Position numbers and translations under genes: made by a program. Below, one piece after another: positions 10,716 through 23,995 of a stretch of 64,000 bases of DNA. The notes beneath the pieces are model-generated. The model had not been told where the DNA came from. It searched no databases and was given only the letters and a program-made list of their open reading frames with translations. Origin of the DNA: Variovorax sp. Sphag1AA. GTDB lineage: Bacteria > Pseudomonadota > Gammaproteobacteria > Burkholderiales > Burkholderiaceae_C. Position 1 is the first letter of the stretch; every line of letters begins with the position of its first letter. The DNA lies in the NCBI RefSeq assembly GCF_014192575.1, contig NZ_JACHYC010000004.1:372001-436000 (forward strand), in the 5' to 3' direction.

Positions 10716-12917
10716 ATGACCTCGCGCCGCCGCTTCATCCAGGGTTCCGCCTCCGCCGGCATCGCCGCTGCCACGCTCGGCGCGTTTCCGCCGAGCATCC
10801 GCCGCGCACTCGCGATTCCCGCGCACAACAAGACGGGCACCATCCGCGACGTCGAGCACGTCGTGATCCTGATGCAGGAGAACCGGTCTTTCGACCACTA
10901 TTTCGGCACGCTGCGCGGGGTGCGCGGCTTCGGTGACCGCTTCACGATTCCGCTGCCGCAGGGCCGCAGCGTCTGGCAGCAGAACGACGCCACCGGCAAC
11001 CCGGTACTGCCTTACTACCTTGACAGCAGCAAGGGCAACGCGCAGCGCTTCAGCGGCACGCCCCACAGCTGGGCCGACGGTCAGAACGCATGGGACGGTG
11101 GCCGCATCGAGCAATGGCCTCGCTACAAGACCGCGGCCTCGATGGGCTACTTCAAGGAAGCCGAGCTGCCCTTCCAGTTCGCGCTGGCGAATGCCTTCAC
11201 GCTGTGCGACGCGTACCACTGCTCGATGCACACCGGCACCAACTCGAACCGCATGTTCCTGTGGACCGGCACCAACGGCCCGACCGGCGCCGGCGTTGCC
11301 ACGGTGAACAACGAATGGGACTCGATCGACGCCTCCACGCTCGGCTACGACTGGAAGACCTACCCCGAGCGCCTTCAGGCCGCCAAGGTGAGCTGGATGG
11401 TCTACCAGAACATGCCCGACAACTTCGGCGACAACCCGCTCGCAGGCTTCCGGCAGTACCGAAAGGCCAACGAAGCCTCGGGCAAGCCGGTGAGCAACGA
11501 CGCACTCTCTCCGGCCTACGACCCGGCCAGCGACGATGTCGGCAACCCGCTCTACAAGGGCATCGCCAACACGATGCCGGGTGACTTCAACAATCCCGAA
11601 ACCTATTTCGAGCGCTTCCGCCAGGACGTGAAGAACGGCAAGCTGCCGCAGGTGTCATGGCTCATCGCCGGCGCCACCTATTCGGAGCACCCCGGCCCGT
11701 CGAGCCCGGTGCAGGGCGCCTGGTACATCCAGGAGACGCTGGATGCACTCACCGCCGTGCCCGAGGTGTGGAGCAAGACCGTGCTGATCGTCAACTTCGA
11801 CGAGAACGACGGCTACTTCGACCATCACCCGTCGCCTTCCGCACCGTCGATCAATGCCGACGGCACGCCGGCCGGCAAGACCACGCTGCCCGAGGCCGAT
11901 ATCGCCTTCGAGCGCTTCAACCATCCGAACCCGCCCGGCACCACCGGTCAGCCCCAGCCGGACGGCCGCGTCTACGGGCCGGGCGTGCGCGTGCCGATGT
12001 ACGTGATCTCGCCGTGGAGCCGCGGCGGCTGGGTCAACTCGCAGGTGTTCGACCACACGTCAGTGATCCGCTTTCTCGAACAGCGCTTCGGCGTCAAGGA
12101 GCCCAACATCGGTCGCTATCGCCGTGCAGTGTGCGGTGACCTCACCAGCGCCTTCAACTTCGAGCGGCCCAATGACGAAGTGCTGCCGACGCTCGCGGGC
12201 CGCAAGACGCGCGACCAGGCGGACGCTCTGCGTGCAGACCAGGAGAAGCTCGCGAAGATCACCCCGCCGGCCAATCCGATGCTGCCGCAGCAGGCTACCG
12301 GCACGCGGCCCTCGCGCGCCCTGCCCTACGAGCTGCATGCCAGCATGCGCGCCGATGCACGCCAGGGCCGCGTGAAACTCGTCTTCGCCAACACCGGCGA
12401 CGCGGGCGCCGTGTTCCACGTCTACGACAAGCTGCACCTTGACCGGCTGCCGCATCGCTACATGGTCGAGCCGCGCGAGAAGCTCGAAGACACCTGGGCC
12501 GCGATGACCGACAACGCCGGCCTGTACGACCTCTGGCTGCTCGGCCCCAACGGCTGGCACCGGCACTTCAAGGGCGACCTCAACAAGCTGCGCGCCGGCA
12601 ATGCGTCCGATCCGGAGATCCGCACGGGCTATCACGCGAAAAGCGGACGGCTTTACCTGAAGCTGCGCAACGACGGCGAGAAGGCCTGCGTGTTCACCGT
12701 GAAGGCCAAGGCCTACCGCCACGACGGGCCATGGGTGGTGCGCGTCAAGGGCGGCGACGAAGCCGAGCTGCACTGGGAGACCGAGGACGAGGGCTACTGG
12801 TACGACTTCGCCGTCACCTGCGATTCGGACCCGGCTTTCTACCGTCGCCTCGCGGGGCGCATCGAGACCGGCCGCCACACGGTGAGCGACCCCGCCTTCG
12901 GCATGCAGGATCTCTGA
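10716..12917 (+). CDS. plcN: Phosphocholine-type phospholipase C, Tat-exported
   Basis: This 733-residue protein starts with a twin-arginine signal (MTSRRRFIQGSASAGIAAATLGAFP). It continues with the phosphoesterase family core: DVEHVVILMQENRSFDHYFGTLRG near residues 45-70 and NFDENDGYFDHHPSPSAP in the middle. Two C-terminal DUF756-type beta domains lie at about 555-730. Members cleave phosphatidylcholine or related lipids outside the cytoplasm and can be part of phosphate scavenging. The ATG at 10716 has an AAGGAG site. The hemolytic (PlcH) versus non-hemolytic (PlcN) type cannot be settled by eye, so the symbol is tentative. Confidence 0.88.
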   Translation: MTSRRRFIQGSASAGIAAATLGAFPPSIRRALAIPAHNKTGTIRDVEHVVILMQENRSFDHYFGTLRGVRGFGDRFTIPLPQGRSVWQQNDATGNPVLPYYLDSSKGNAQRFSGTPHSWADGQNAWDGGRIEQWPRYKTAASMGYFKEAELPFQFALANAFTLCDAYHCSMHTGTNSNRMFLWTGTNGPTGAGVATVNNEWDSIDASTLGYDWKTYPERLQAAKVSWMVYQNMPDNFGDNPLAGFRQYRKANEASGKPVSNDALSPAYDPASDDVGNPLYKGIANTMPGDFNNPETYFERFRQDVKNGKLPQVSWLIAGATYSEHPGPSSPVQGAWYIQETLDALTAVPEVWSKTVLIVNFDENDGYFDHHPSPSAPSINADGTPAGKTTLPEADIAFERFNHPNPPGTTGQPQPDGRVYGPGVRVPMYVISPWSRGGWVNSQVFDHTSVIRFLEQRFGVKEPNIGRYRRAVCGDLTSAFNFERPNDEVLPTLAGRKTRDQADALRADQEKLAKITPPANPMLPQQATGTRPSRALPYELHASMRADARQGRVKLVFANTGDAGAVFHVYDKLHLDRLPHRYMVEPREKLEDTWAAMTDNAGLYDLWLLGPNGWHRHFKGDLNKLRAGNASDPEIRTGYHAKSGRLYLKLRNDGEKACVFTVKAKAYRHDGPWVVRVKGGDEAELHWETEDEGYWYDFAVTCDSDPAFYRRLAGRIETGRHTVSDPAFGMQDL

Positions 12918-12949
12918 ACGTGCAAGCGAACATCGGCAAGGAAACGAAC

Positions 12950-13213
12950 ATGGCCATCGACCTCTTGCGCCGGATTGCCGGCTCGCCCCTGCCGATGTCG
13001 TTCACGCAGACCGCGGATATCGACAGGGTCAGGATCCTGCGCGCTGCCGGGCTGGTCGTGGCGTTCGTGCCGGCGGCGCATCACCCTTCGATCGCGCTGC
13101 TCCTGCAACGCCCGGCGCAGGTCCTCGGGATCACGCAGAAGGGCCGGGACGAACTGCTGGCGCACGACGACAGCGCGGACGCCTGTTGTTGCGAATACGG
13201 CGCGCAACCCTGA
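12950..13213 (+). CDS. Small hypothetical protein with Cys-rich C-terminus
   Basis: This 87-residue reading frame lies 32 nt after the phospholipase gene on the same strand, with GGCAAGGAA upstream of the ATG. The N-terminal half contains a hydrophobic stretch (ILRAAGLVVAFVPAAHHPSIALLL). The C-terminus ends ADACCCEYGAQP with three consecutive cysteines. I do not recognise a family. Position and spacing suggest co-transcription with plcN. Confidence 0.6.
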   Translation: MAIDLLRRIAGSPLPMSFTQTADIDRVRILRAAGLVVAFVPAAHHPSIALLLQRPAQVLGITQKGRDELLAHDDSADACCCEYGAQP

Positions 13214-13232
13214 ACGGGGCGCGCGCTGTCTG

Positions 13233-14171
13233 TCAGAAGGCGCGCTTGCCCTCGGCCACTGCGTCCCGCAGCAGATCGGCCAGCCTCGCGACAAGGGGCT
13301 CCGGCTCGGCCTGCGCGCGGTACATGGCCAGCGTCATGGGCGGCAGCGACGGCAGGCCGATGAGTGCGGGGTCAAGCGCACGCACATGAGCCGGCAGGCC
13401 GAACGCCGTCAGCGCCGACAGGCCCAACCCCGCCGACGTGGCGGCCCACAGCGCCGACAGACTCGAACTCGTGAAGGCATGCCGCCATGGGATGCCAGCG
13501 CGATCGAGCGCGTTCGTCACCGTCGCCCGCAACGGGCACGATGCGTCGAGCAGCACCAGCGGCAGTGGCTCGTGTGATCGGCCCACCCCCGACAGGCGAC
13601 GCTCGGTCCACCACGGCGCGTCGAGGCTCTCGGGCTCGGCGGGCCCGACCCATTGCAAAGGCAGACGGATCAATCGCTCGCGATTCGGCAACTCGGCGAC
13701 ACCGACCGCGCCCTTGACCTCCCAGATCAGCGCGATGTCGAGCTGACCCAGACGCAGCCGCTCGCGCAGCTCGACACTGCGCGCCATGCAGGCCTCGATG
13801 CGCACCTTGGGATGCGCGCGCGAAAACCGTGCGAGCACCGCCGGCAGCACCGATTCGCCGAGGTTCTCCTGCACGCCAAGGCGCACCCAACCCTCCAGAT
13901 CGGCCCCGCGCATCGCGGCAGCGGCTTCGTCGTTGATCTCCAGCATGCGGCGCGCGTAGGCCAGCATCGTCTCGCCTGCATCGGTGAGCTGCAAGCCGCG
14001 GCCGGCTCGGCGGAACAGGGGCGTGCCCGCCTGCGATTCGAGCTTCTTGAGCTGGGCGCTGACCGCCGAGGTCGAGCGCCCCAGCCGGTCGGCTGCACGG
14101 GCATAGCTGCCGAGCGCCATGCCCGTCGAAAAGCTGCGGAGTACGTCGAGATCGAACAAGACCTGCGCCAT
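13233..14171 (-). CDS. LysR-family transcriptional regulator
   Basis: This 312-residue protein has an N-terminal winged helix-turn-helix (FDLDVLRSFSTGMALGSYARAADRLGRSTSAVSAQLKKLESQAG) and the LysR effector-binding domain. The start at 14171 matches family length; the frame is open 61 codons upstream, but that part is antisense to the divergent MFS gene. The 85-bp gap to that gene contains a TTGA-N14-TCAA motif, so it most likely controls the transporter. Confidence 0.92.
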   Translation of the reverse strand: MAQVLFDLDVLRSFSTGMALGSYARAADRLGRSTSAVSAQLKKLESQAGTPLFRRAGRGLQLTDAGETMLAYARRMLEINDEAAAAMRGADLEGWVRLGVQENLGESVLPAVLARFSRAHPKVRIEACMARSVELRERLRLGQLDIALIWEVKGAVGVAELPNRERLIRLPLQWVGPAEPESLDAPWWTERRLSGVGRSHEPLPLVLLDASCPLRATVTNALDRAGIPWRHAFTSSSLSALWAATSAGLGLSALTAFGLPAHVRALDPALIGLPSLPPMTLAMYRAQAEPEPLVARLADLLRDAVAEGKRAF

Positions 14172-14202
14172 GGTGAATCGTCCTGTTTTTCTGAACTGAA
14201 GG

Positions 14203-14224
14203 TTGATTATTTTCTGATTTTCAA
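14203..14224. promoter_or_regulatory. Candidate LysR binding region between divergent regulator and MFS gene
   Basis: In an AT-rich patch (14200-14230) unlike the surroundings, TTGA (14203-14206) and TCAA (14221-14224) form a 4-bp dyad around TTATTTTCTGATTT. Divergent LysR-target gaps normally carry the operator and both promoters. The dyad is short and the call rests mainly on position. Confidence 0.35.
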
Positions 14225-14256
14225 AACATTGCCACGGGCGGACACTGCGCCTCACC

Positions 14257-17545
<3,289 letters not shown>

Positions 17546-17559
17546 CGCGAGTCAAGTAC

Positions 17560-17580
17560 GCCACTCAATCATTGAGCGGC
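17560..17580. promoter_or_regulatory. Palindromic operator upstream of the Rieske gene
   Basis: CTCAAT-C-ATTGAG at 17564-17576 is a perfect palindrome around one base, and with flanking GCC (17560-17562) and GGC (17578-17580) it extends to 21 bases with one mismatched pair. It lies between the LysR gene (ends 17619) and the Rieske start (17545), close enough to the start codon to block a promoter. The regulator is unknown. Confidence 0.5.
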
Positions 17581-17618
17581 GATAGTGGCTCGAATGGTAA
17601 TGCTCCGCCGGAGCGAGG

Positions 17619-18545
17619 TCAGGCCGTTGCTTCGCTCTGGGCGACAAAGGCCTGCGACAGCATGTCGAGAAAGACACGGCCGGCAGCCGTCAACACGCGA
17701 CGGGAATGAAAGATCGCATTGATTGCCACGGCCGGCGGTTCCCATCCAGGCAGCACGACTTGCAATCGGCCGGCCCTGAGTTCCGCGGCGCATTGGGTGG
17801 CAGGCAGTTGAACAATGCCGGTGCCGGCCAGTGCTGATTCCCGCGCGAGCGTGAGGTTGTCGGTGAAGAAACGCGGAGCGACCTCCACGACGACCGCCCC
17901 ATGCTCCGCATGGTGCAACTGCCACCGGTAGGGCGGCGAGTTGGCCAGGCAGCCGATCACCGGACAGCCGGCGAGACCCTGCGGCGTCGAAAGGTCCGGT
18001 AGCGTTTCGAGCAACGCGGGCGATGCCGCGAGCAGATAGCGGTATTCCGCCAGCTTGCGCGCCACCAGGCTGGAGTCCGGCAGCAGCTTGGAGCTCGGCT
18101 GGATCAACAGATCGACGGAGTCATCGAGGACGGAAGGATGCCCATCCGTCGTGAACTGCAACTTCAGCTCGGCGCGCGGAAACTTGCTGACGAATTCGTT
18201 GGCAACTCGCCCCACGAGGCCTGCACTCCAGGCCGCAGGCCACTGAACACTCAGTTCGCCTGCGGGCTCGTCCAGACTTTCCCGCGCGATGGCCAACGCG
18301 TTCTGGGCCAGCACGCGCATCGAGAGCCCTTGCTCATGGATGCGCCGCCCGACTTCGGTGACGTGGAATCTGCGGGCGTTGCGCGACAGCAGGGTCACGC
18401 CGAGCTGACGTTCGAGCACCGCGACATTTCGACTCAGGCGCGATACCGGGATGTCAAAGCGCCGGCTTGCGGCACTGAAGCCCCCGGCATCGACAACGTC
18501 GACGAAGGCCATCAGAACGTCGAAAACTCCACTCACACTTTCCAT
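17619..18545 (-). CDS. LysR-family transcriptional regulator
   Basis: This 308-residue protein has the winged-helix N-terminus (AFVDVVDAGGFSAASRRFDIPVSRLSRNVAVLERQLG) and the substrate-binding C-terminal domain. I use the ATG at 18545; the frame extends seven codons to a TTG without support. It is co-oriented with the Rieske and adenine deaminase genes 73 nt downstream, and divergent from another LysR gene. It could control either. Confidence 0.9.
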   Translation of the reverse strand: MESVSGVFDVLMAFVDVVDAGGFSAASRRFDIPVSRLSRNVAVLERQLGVTLLSRNARRFHVTEVGRRIHEQGLSMRVLAQNALAIARESLDEPAGELSVQWPAAWSAGLVGRVANEFVSKFPRAELKLQFTTDGHPSVLDDSVDLLIQPSSKLLPDSSLVARKLAEYRYLLAASPALLETLPDLSTPQGLAGCPVIGCLANSPPYRWQLHHAEHGAVVVEVAPRFFTDNLTLARESALAGTGIVQLPATQCAAELRAGRLQVVLPGWEPPAVAINAIFHSRRVLTAAGRVFLDMLSQAFVAQSEATA

Positions 18546-18664
18546 GACAGACCGCGCACATGACAAATCTTGCGGCTCATACTAGGTTGCTCATCCGTTC
18601 ACAACAAGCGCTGTTTTTTGTACGATGCGCTCTCGTTTTGAGTACAGATTTCTGGAGGCCGACG

Positions 18665-19582
18665 GTGCTCGCTCCTCTTCTGAAGTACTTCATCGAGGTC
18701 GCGCGTCAGGGATCGATCCGGCAGGCTGCCGAAGCCCTGCATATCGCTCCTTCGGCGATCAACCGTCACATTCTTGAATTCGAGGAGTCGCTCGGAATCG
18801 AACTTTTCGAGCGATTGCCACGAGGCATGCGACTGACCGCCGCCGGAGAGGTTCTTTATGAAGTCGCGAGAAGAATGCAGCGCGACTACACAGTTGCGCT
18901 GTCCGAAGTCGACCTGCTTCAGCAGGCTCGCCGAGGTCACGTGAGCATCGGCACCTTGCAGGCCCTCTCGGAGCACTTCTTCCCCCCGCTCATTTCCGGG
19001 CTGATCAAGGAATACCCGGGAATCACCTACAGCTTCTTCGTAGGAAACACACGAGACATCATTGCTCGCGTGAAGAGTGGCGACAGTGACATTGGCATCT
19101 GCGGCGCTCCAGAGAAGGGGGAGCGCATCAAGCAAGTGGCAAGCGTAAGGCTGCCGTTCGGAGTACTCATGCCGCGTGATCACCCACTGGCCGGCTACCC
19201 GGTGATCCGTTTGTCTGACTGCAAGGGCTATCCGTTGATCTATACAACTCGTGGCGAGCTTCGCACTTTGTTGGACCGTATGAACATCGATGGTGCTGAG
19301 CGCGTATCTCCTGCTCTCGAAACCAATTCGGTGGCGATGATCCGGGAGCTCGTAGCCGCAGGTGCGGGAATCGGGTTCGTCTCCTCCGGGATCATGGGCC
19401 ATCTAGCTCAAGGCGAACTGCTCTTCAGACCGTTGATCTTGCAAGGGCGTGTGTCTACGGACCTCACATTGATCATTCGGGAAGAACGGAAGCTTTCGGT
19501 GGCAGCTTCCCTGCTATTAGAGCGAATAGAAGCCGCATTCCCTCGGTTTGAGGAAACGCTCCAGCGGGTCACTGCACCCTGA
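18665..19582 (+). CDS. LysR-family transcriptional regulator (GTG start)
   Basis: This 305-residue protein starts at the GTG at 18665, which has GGAGG 7 bases upstream and gives the usual LysR N-terminus (LAPLLKYFIEVARQGSIRQAAEALHIAPSAINRHILEFEESLG). An in-frame ATG at 18560 would leave only 14 bases to the divergent gene and add 35 residues that look unlike a LysR N-terminus. Its 3' end overlaps the convergent Bug gene by 14 nt. By eye this gene and the next are less GC-rich than their surroundings. Confidence 0.88.
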   Translation: MLAPLLKYFIEVARQGSIRQAAEALHIAPSAINRHILEFEESLGIELFERLPRGMRLTAAGEVLYEVARRMQRDYTVALSEVDLLQQARRGHVSIGTLQALSEHFFPPLISGLIKEYPGITYSFFVGNTRDIIARVKSGDSDIGICGAPEKGERIKQVASVRLPFGVLMPRDHPLAGYPVIRLSDCKGYPLIYTTRGELRTLLDRMNIDGAERVSPALETNSVAMIRELVAAGAGIGFVSSGIMGHLAQGELLFRPLILQGRVSTDLTLIIREERKLSVAASLLLERIEAAFPRFEETLQRVTAP

Positions 19583-20546
19583 TGTTCGCCGCGCGAACGA
19601 CTTCACCGAGTCGCGACGTTTCGCTCACGACGAATTCCTTGAACTCATCGATGCTCATAGGCTTCGTCGCAATGTCGTATCTCGCAAGTCTTCCGCGAAC
19701 CTCCGGGTCCTGCAAGGCAATGTTGATTGCGGCATGGAGGCGCTCCACGATGGGCGGAGGCACGTTGGCCGGCGCAAAGACGCCATACCATGAGATGAAG
19801 AGCACGCCCGGATAGCCGGCTTCTGACATTGTCGGAATGGCTGGGAGCAATGCCGAACGGCGAGTACCGGTCGTTGCCAGAATCGTCAGCTTGCCCGTCC
19901 CGGCAAAGGATGCGGCTATAGGCGTGCTGGTAAACGTGATCGATAGAAGGCCGGCAGCAACGTCGTTGATCGTCCGCGTGCCTCCCTTATAGGGAACGTG
20001 AATGAGCTTGACGCCTAGCGCACGCTGGAAAAGTTCGCCAGCCAGATGAGTTCCCGACCCGACGCCACTTGAGCCCCAGCTGAAGGTCTCCGGTTTCGCC
20101 TTGATCTTTTCTGTCAGATTGCGGATATCTGTTGCGCCAACGTTGGCGGCCGCAACCAACGCAAAGCTCTCGCTGCCGACAAACGAAACCGGCGCAAGAT
20201 CCTTCGCCGTGTCGAACTTCAGATCATTGAAGATGCTCGGGTTGATAGCGATCGGTCCCACCGGCCCGATAAGCAGCGTGTAGCCATCGGCAGGCGATTT
20301 CACGACGTAGTCAATGCTGATGTTGCCGCTCGCACCGGGCTTGTTTTCGACGATGACCGGTTGTCCGAGCACCGTTTCCAGCTTCTCCCCGATGACGCGG
20401 GCAATAGTGTCCGCCGACCCAGGCCCTGCTGGATATGGAACGACAAGTCGGATGGGACGTTCGGGCCATCGCGGCGGGACTTGCGCCTGGGCGAACCCCA
20501 TGAAAGAAAGAGCGGCAGCGACAGCTAGCTTGGCAAGCGCCTTCAT
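19569..20546 (-). CDS. Bug-family (tripartite tricarboxylate transporter) substrate-binding protein
   Basis: This 325-residue protein has a Sec signal (MKALAKLAVAAALSFMGFAQAQ) and the Bug signature region WPERPIRLVVPYPAGPGSADTIARVIGEKL, with VENKPGASGNISIDYV and DGYTLLIG. Bug proteins capture small carboxylates in the periplasm. No TctA/TctB membrane genes are present, which is common for the many orphan Bug proteins of this bacterial group. The adjacent convergent LysR gene is its probable regulator. Confidence 0.92.
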   Translation of the reverse strand: MKALAKLAVAAALSFMGFAQAQVPPRWPERPIRLVVPYPAGPGSADTIARVIGEKLETVLGQPVIVENKPGASGNISIDYVVKSPADGYTLLIGPVGPIAINPSIFNDLKFDTAKDLAPVSFVGSESFALVAAANVGATDIRNLTEKIKAKPETFSWGSSGVGSGTHLAGELFQRALGVKLIHVPYKGGTRTINDVAAGLLSITFTSTPIAASFAGTGKLTILATTGTRRSALLPAIPTMSEAGYPGVLFISWYGVFAPANVPPPIVERLHAAINIALQDPEVRGRLARYDIATKPMSIDEFKEFVVSETSRLGEVVRAANIRVQ

Positions 20547-20642
20547 GTTGGATCGGCTGTGGTTGTTCGCCCGCAGAAAGATTAGGTGACGGGGTTCAGT
20601 TTGTCGAGGCGATCGGACCTGCCATCGTCGAGCCCAAGAAAA

Positions 20643-20670
20643 AAGGGGTTGCTCCCGAGAGCAACCCCTT
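20643..20670 (-). terminator. Rho-independent terminator of the BMP-ABC operon
   Basis: A 12-bp perfect stem (AAGGGGTTGCTC, 20643-20654, pairs with 20659-20670) encloses a 4-base loop. Read on the minus strand it is followed by a run of T residues (complement of the A-run 20637-20644). It lies 34 bases beyond the stop of the BMP protein gene, ending the operon that starts at 25537. Confidence 0.9.
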
Positions 20671-20703
20671 GTTTGACGGAAGCCGATCTAGCGGCTTGCC
20701 AGC

Positions 20704-21873
20704 TTATTTCTTCTCGCCGCCGGGCACCGAACCTTCGACGCCCTTGACGTAGAAGTTGATGCCGGTCAGGAACTTGTCGTCGGCCACCGTACCGGCAGCC
20801 ACGACTTCCTTCCCGTCCTGGCCGAGGATCGGGCCCTTCCAGATCGAGAAGCTGCCGTCCTTCAGGCCCTTCTTGACTTCGTCGACCTTGGCCTTGGCTT
20901 CGGCGGGCACGTCTTCAGCGATGGAGACGAGATCGATTGCGCCTTCCTTCACGCCCCACCAGCTCTGGCCAGTGGTCCACTTGCCGTCGAGCACGTCCTG
21001 CGTGGCCTTGATGTAGTACGGGGCCCAGTTGATCGTGGCCGAGGCGAGGTGAGCCTTCGGGCCGTAGGCGGTCATGTCCGAATCCCAGCCGAAGGCGCGC
21101 TTGCCTTTTTCTTGCGCGGTCTTGAGCACGGCGGGCGAGTCGGTGTTCTGGAACAGAACGTCCGCGCCGCCGTTGATGAGGGCGGTGGCCGCTTCGGTTT
21201 CCTTCGGCGGGCTGAACCATTCGTTGACCCACACGACCTTGGTCGTGATCTTCGGGTTGACCGACTGCGCGCCCAGCGTGAAGCTGTTGATGTTGCGCAG
21301 CACTTCGGGGATCGGCACGGAGCCGACCACGCCGAGCGTGTTGGACTTGGTCATCGAGCCAGCGATGATGCCGGCCATGTACGCGCCTTCGTAGGTGCGG
21401 CTGTCGTAGGTGCGCATGTTCTCGGCGGTCTTGTAGCCGGTGGCATGCTCGAACTTCACGTCCTTGTTGTCGGCTGCGACCTTGAGCATCGGCTCCATGT
21501 AGCCAAAGGTGGTGCCGAAGATCAGCTTGTTGCCCTGGCTGACCATGTCGCGGAACACGCGCTCGGCGTCGGCGCCTTCGGGCACGCTCTCGACGAAGGT
21601 CGTCTTGATCTTGTCGCCGAATTCCTTCTCGAGCGCCTTGCGGCCGTTGTCATGCGCGAAGGTCCAGCCGCCGTCGCCCACCGGGCCGACATAGGCGAAG
21701 GCGATGTTCAGCGGCCCAGCCGGCGCGGGAGCCGCCGCAGTGGGCGCCGGAGCGGCGGGCGCTGCCGCCGGTGCCGGTGCCTCTTCCTTCTTGCTGCAGC
21801 CCATGAGGGCCGCCGAAGCCACCGCGGTCAGGGCGGCCAGCTTGAGCAGGGAGCGCTTGTTCAGATCAGTCAT
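20704..21873 (-). CDS. BMP-family lipoprotein, nucleoside ABC transporter substrate-binding protein
   Basis: This 389-residue protein has a lipoprotein signal with lipobox LMGC (MTDLNKRSLLKLAALTAVASAALMGC), an Ala/Pro linker, and the BMP fold (LNIAFAYVGPVGDGGWTFAHDNGRKAL, TTFVESVPEGADAERVFRDMVSQGNKLIFG). It is the last gene of an ATPase-permease-permease-binding protein operon and has a terminator after it. The likely substrates are purine nucleosides or bases, given BMP family precedent and the neighbouring purine genes. It closely resembles the orphan at 9415-10512. Confidence 0.93.
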   Translation of the reverse strand: MTDLNKRSLLKLAALTAVASAALMGCSKKEEAPAPAAAPAAPAPTAAAPAPAGPLNIAFAYVGPVGDGGWTFAHDNGRKALEKEFGDKIKTTFVESVPEGADAERVFRDMVSQGNKLIFGTTFGYMEPMLKVAADNKDVKFEHATGYKTAENMRTYDSRTYEGAYMAGIIAGSMTKSNTLGVVGSVPIPEVLRNINSFTLGAQSVNPKITTKVVWVNEWFSPPKETEAATALINGGADVLFQNTDSPAVLKTAQEKGKRAFGWDSDMTAYGPKAHLASATINWAPYYIKATQDVLDGKWTTGQSWWGVKEGAIDLVSIAEDVPAEAKAKVDEVKKGLKDGSFSIWKGPILGQDGKEVVAAGTVADDKFLTGINFYVKGVEGSVPGGEKK

Positions 21874-21925
21874 TGTTTGAAATCCTCAAAAGGACAGGTT
21901 GGCGACGAAACAAAACGAAACGCGA

Positions 21926-22849
21926 TTATGAGCCGGGGTAGAACGGTTTTCCTATCGAAGCCGGCATGTTGACGCGGATGAAAGCGGGGTTGCGCGAGAT
22001 CAGCGCCAGTACCACGATCGGCGCGATGTACTGCAGCATGCTCAGGAACTGGCTGGGCACCTGGACACCCGTGCTCTGGAGGTGAAAGCCGAGCATGGAG
22101 ACACCGCCGAACAGATACGCCCCGAGCAGTACGCGGATCGGCCGCCAGGTCGCGAACGTGGTCAGCGCCAGTGCGATCCAGCCCCGACCCGCGACCATGC
22201 CCTCCACCCACAGCGGCGTGTAGACCGTCGACAGGTAGGCGCCCGCAAGCCCGCACAGCGCACCGCCCGCAATGACCGCCATGAAGCGGATGCGCCGCAC
22301 CGGGTACCCCAGCGCATGCGAGGACTCCGGCGATTCGCCCACCGAGCGCAGCACCAGTCCGGCCCGCGTGCGATAGAGGAACCACACCAGCCCGAAGGTG
22401 AGCAGCACCGCGAAATACACCATCGGGTGATGGCGGAACAGCGCGGGGCCGACCAACGGAATGTCGCCGAGCACCGGCAGTGCGTACGACGTGCTTGCCG
22501 GCAGCTTGGCCTGCACGAAGTTGATGCCCGCGAAGGCCGAGAACCCAACGCCGAAGAGACTCAGCGCGAGCCCGGTGGCGTACTGGTTGGTGTTGAGCCA
22601 GATCACCAGCACACCGAAGAAGGCCGCGAGCAATGCGCCCGCCGCCATGCCGGCCAGGAAGCCGAGCCACGTGTTGTGCGTGATGACCACCGTCGCGAAG
22701 CCGGCGATGGCGGCGCAGAGCATCATGCCCTCGGCACCAAGGTTCACGATGCCGGCCTTCTCGTTGATCAGGAGGCCCAGCGCCGCAATCGCGAGCACCG
22801 TTCCGGCGCTCAGGGTGGACCCCAGAAGGAGTGCGTAGCTTTCCATCAT
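21926..22849 (-). CDS. ABC transporter permease (nucleoside/BMP-type)
   Basis: This 307-residue membrane protein contains many hydrophobic segments and the motif [23 protein letters not shown] near its N-terminus, which is typical of the BPD_transp_2 permeases that partner BMP proteins. It overlaps the end of the preceding permease gene by 4 nt. Together with that gene it forms the membrane channel. Confidence 0.93.
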   Translation of the reverse strand: MMESYALLLGSTLSAGTVLAIAALGLLINEKAGIVNLGAEGMMLCAAIAGFATVVITHNTWLGFLAGMAAGALLAAFFGVLVIWLNTNQYATGLALSLFGVGFSAFAGINFVQAKLPASTSYALPVLGDIPLVGPALFRHHPMVYFAVLLTFGLVWFLYRTRAGLVLRSVGESPESSHALGYPVRRIRFMAVIAGGALCGLAGAYLSTVYTPLWVEGMVAGRGWIALALTTFATWRPIRVLLGAYLFGGVSMLGFHLQSTGVQVPSQFLSMLQYIAPIVVLALISRNPAFIRVNMPASIGKPFYPGS

Positions 22850-23995
22850 GCAGCTCCTTCCGTGGTGGCGGGACGCGCAACCGGCGCTGTGAGCGGCGTG
22901 CTCGCTTGCAGCGAAGACGTTCCCGGCGAAACCGGCAATGCCTTCGGCGCGGCCTTGCGCCGAATGCGATAGGCGATCAGCGTGTCGCAGGCCAGCAGCG
23001 TGAAGAGCAGCAGCCCCTGGAACACACCCGTCAGCGACTTCGGCAACCCAAGCCGCGACTGGGCCAGTTCACCGCCGATATAGAACATGCTCATGAGCAC
23101 CGCCGAGAAGATCATCCCCACCGGATGCAGTCGCCCGACGAAGGCCACGATGATCGCGGCGAAGCCGTAGCCCGCCGGCACATAAGGCGTGAGCTGCCCG
23201 AGCGGCCCCGCGACTTCGAGCGCACCGGCGAGGCCCGCCGCGCCGCCCGATGTCAGCAGTGCGATCCACACCGCGCGCCGGGCCGAGAAGCCGGCATAGC
23301 GCGCCGCCGCCGGCGCCAGCCCGCCGACCTGCTGCGCGAAACCCGCGCGCGTACGGAACAGGAACACCCACAACGCACCCGCGCCAACCAGCGCGATGAC
23401 GAGTCCGATGCTCACCCGCGAACCCTTCATCAGCCGCGGGATCTGCGTCACCGCCTCGAAGGTCTTGGTCTGCGGGAAGTTGTAGCCATGCGGGTCTTTC
23501 CACGGCCCGTAGACCATGTAGCCGAGCAGCAGCGTCGCGACGTACACCAGCATCAGGCTCACGAGGATTTCGTTGGCGTTGAACTTGTCGCGCAGGAAGG
23601 CCACGATGCCCGCCCACACCATGCCGCCCAGGATGCCCGCGAGCAGGATGGGGACGACGATCAGCTGACTGCTGGTCTTGTCCGCCAGGAGCGCCACGCC
23701 ACCGGCCGCGATCGCGCCGAAGACGAACTGCCCTTCGGCGCCGATGTTCCACACGTTGGCGCGGAAACACACCGCGAGACCGAGCGCGATGATGAGCAGC
23801 GGCGTCGCCTTGACCATCAGTTCGCCGAGCGCATAACCGCTCTTGATCGGCTCCCAGAAAAAGACGAGCAGGCCCTTGACCGGGTCCTTGCCGAGCGCCG
23901 CGAACAGCGCCATGCCGATCAGCACCGTGATGAGCAGCGCGAGGATCGGCGAGCCGTAGCTCCAGAAGCGCGACAACTGCGGGCGGGGTTCGAGC

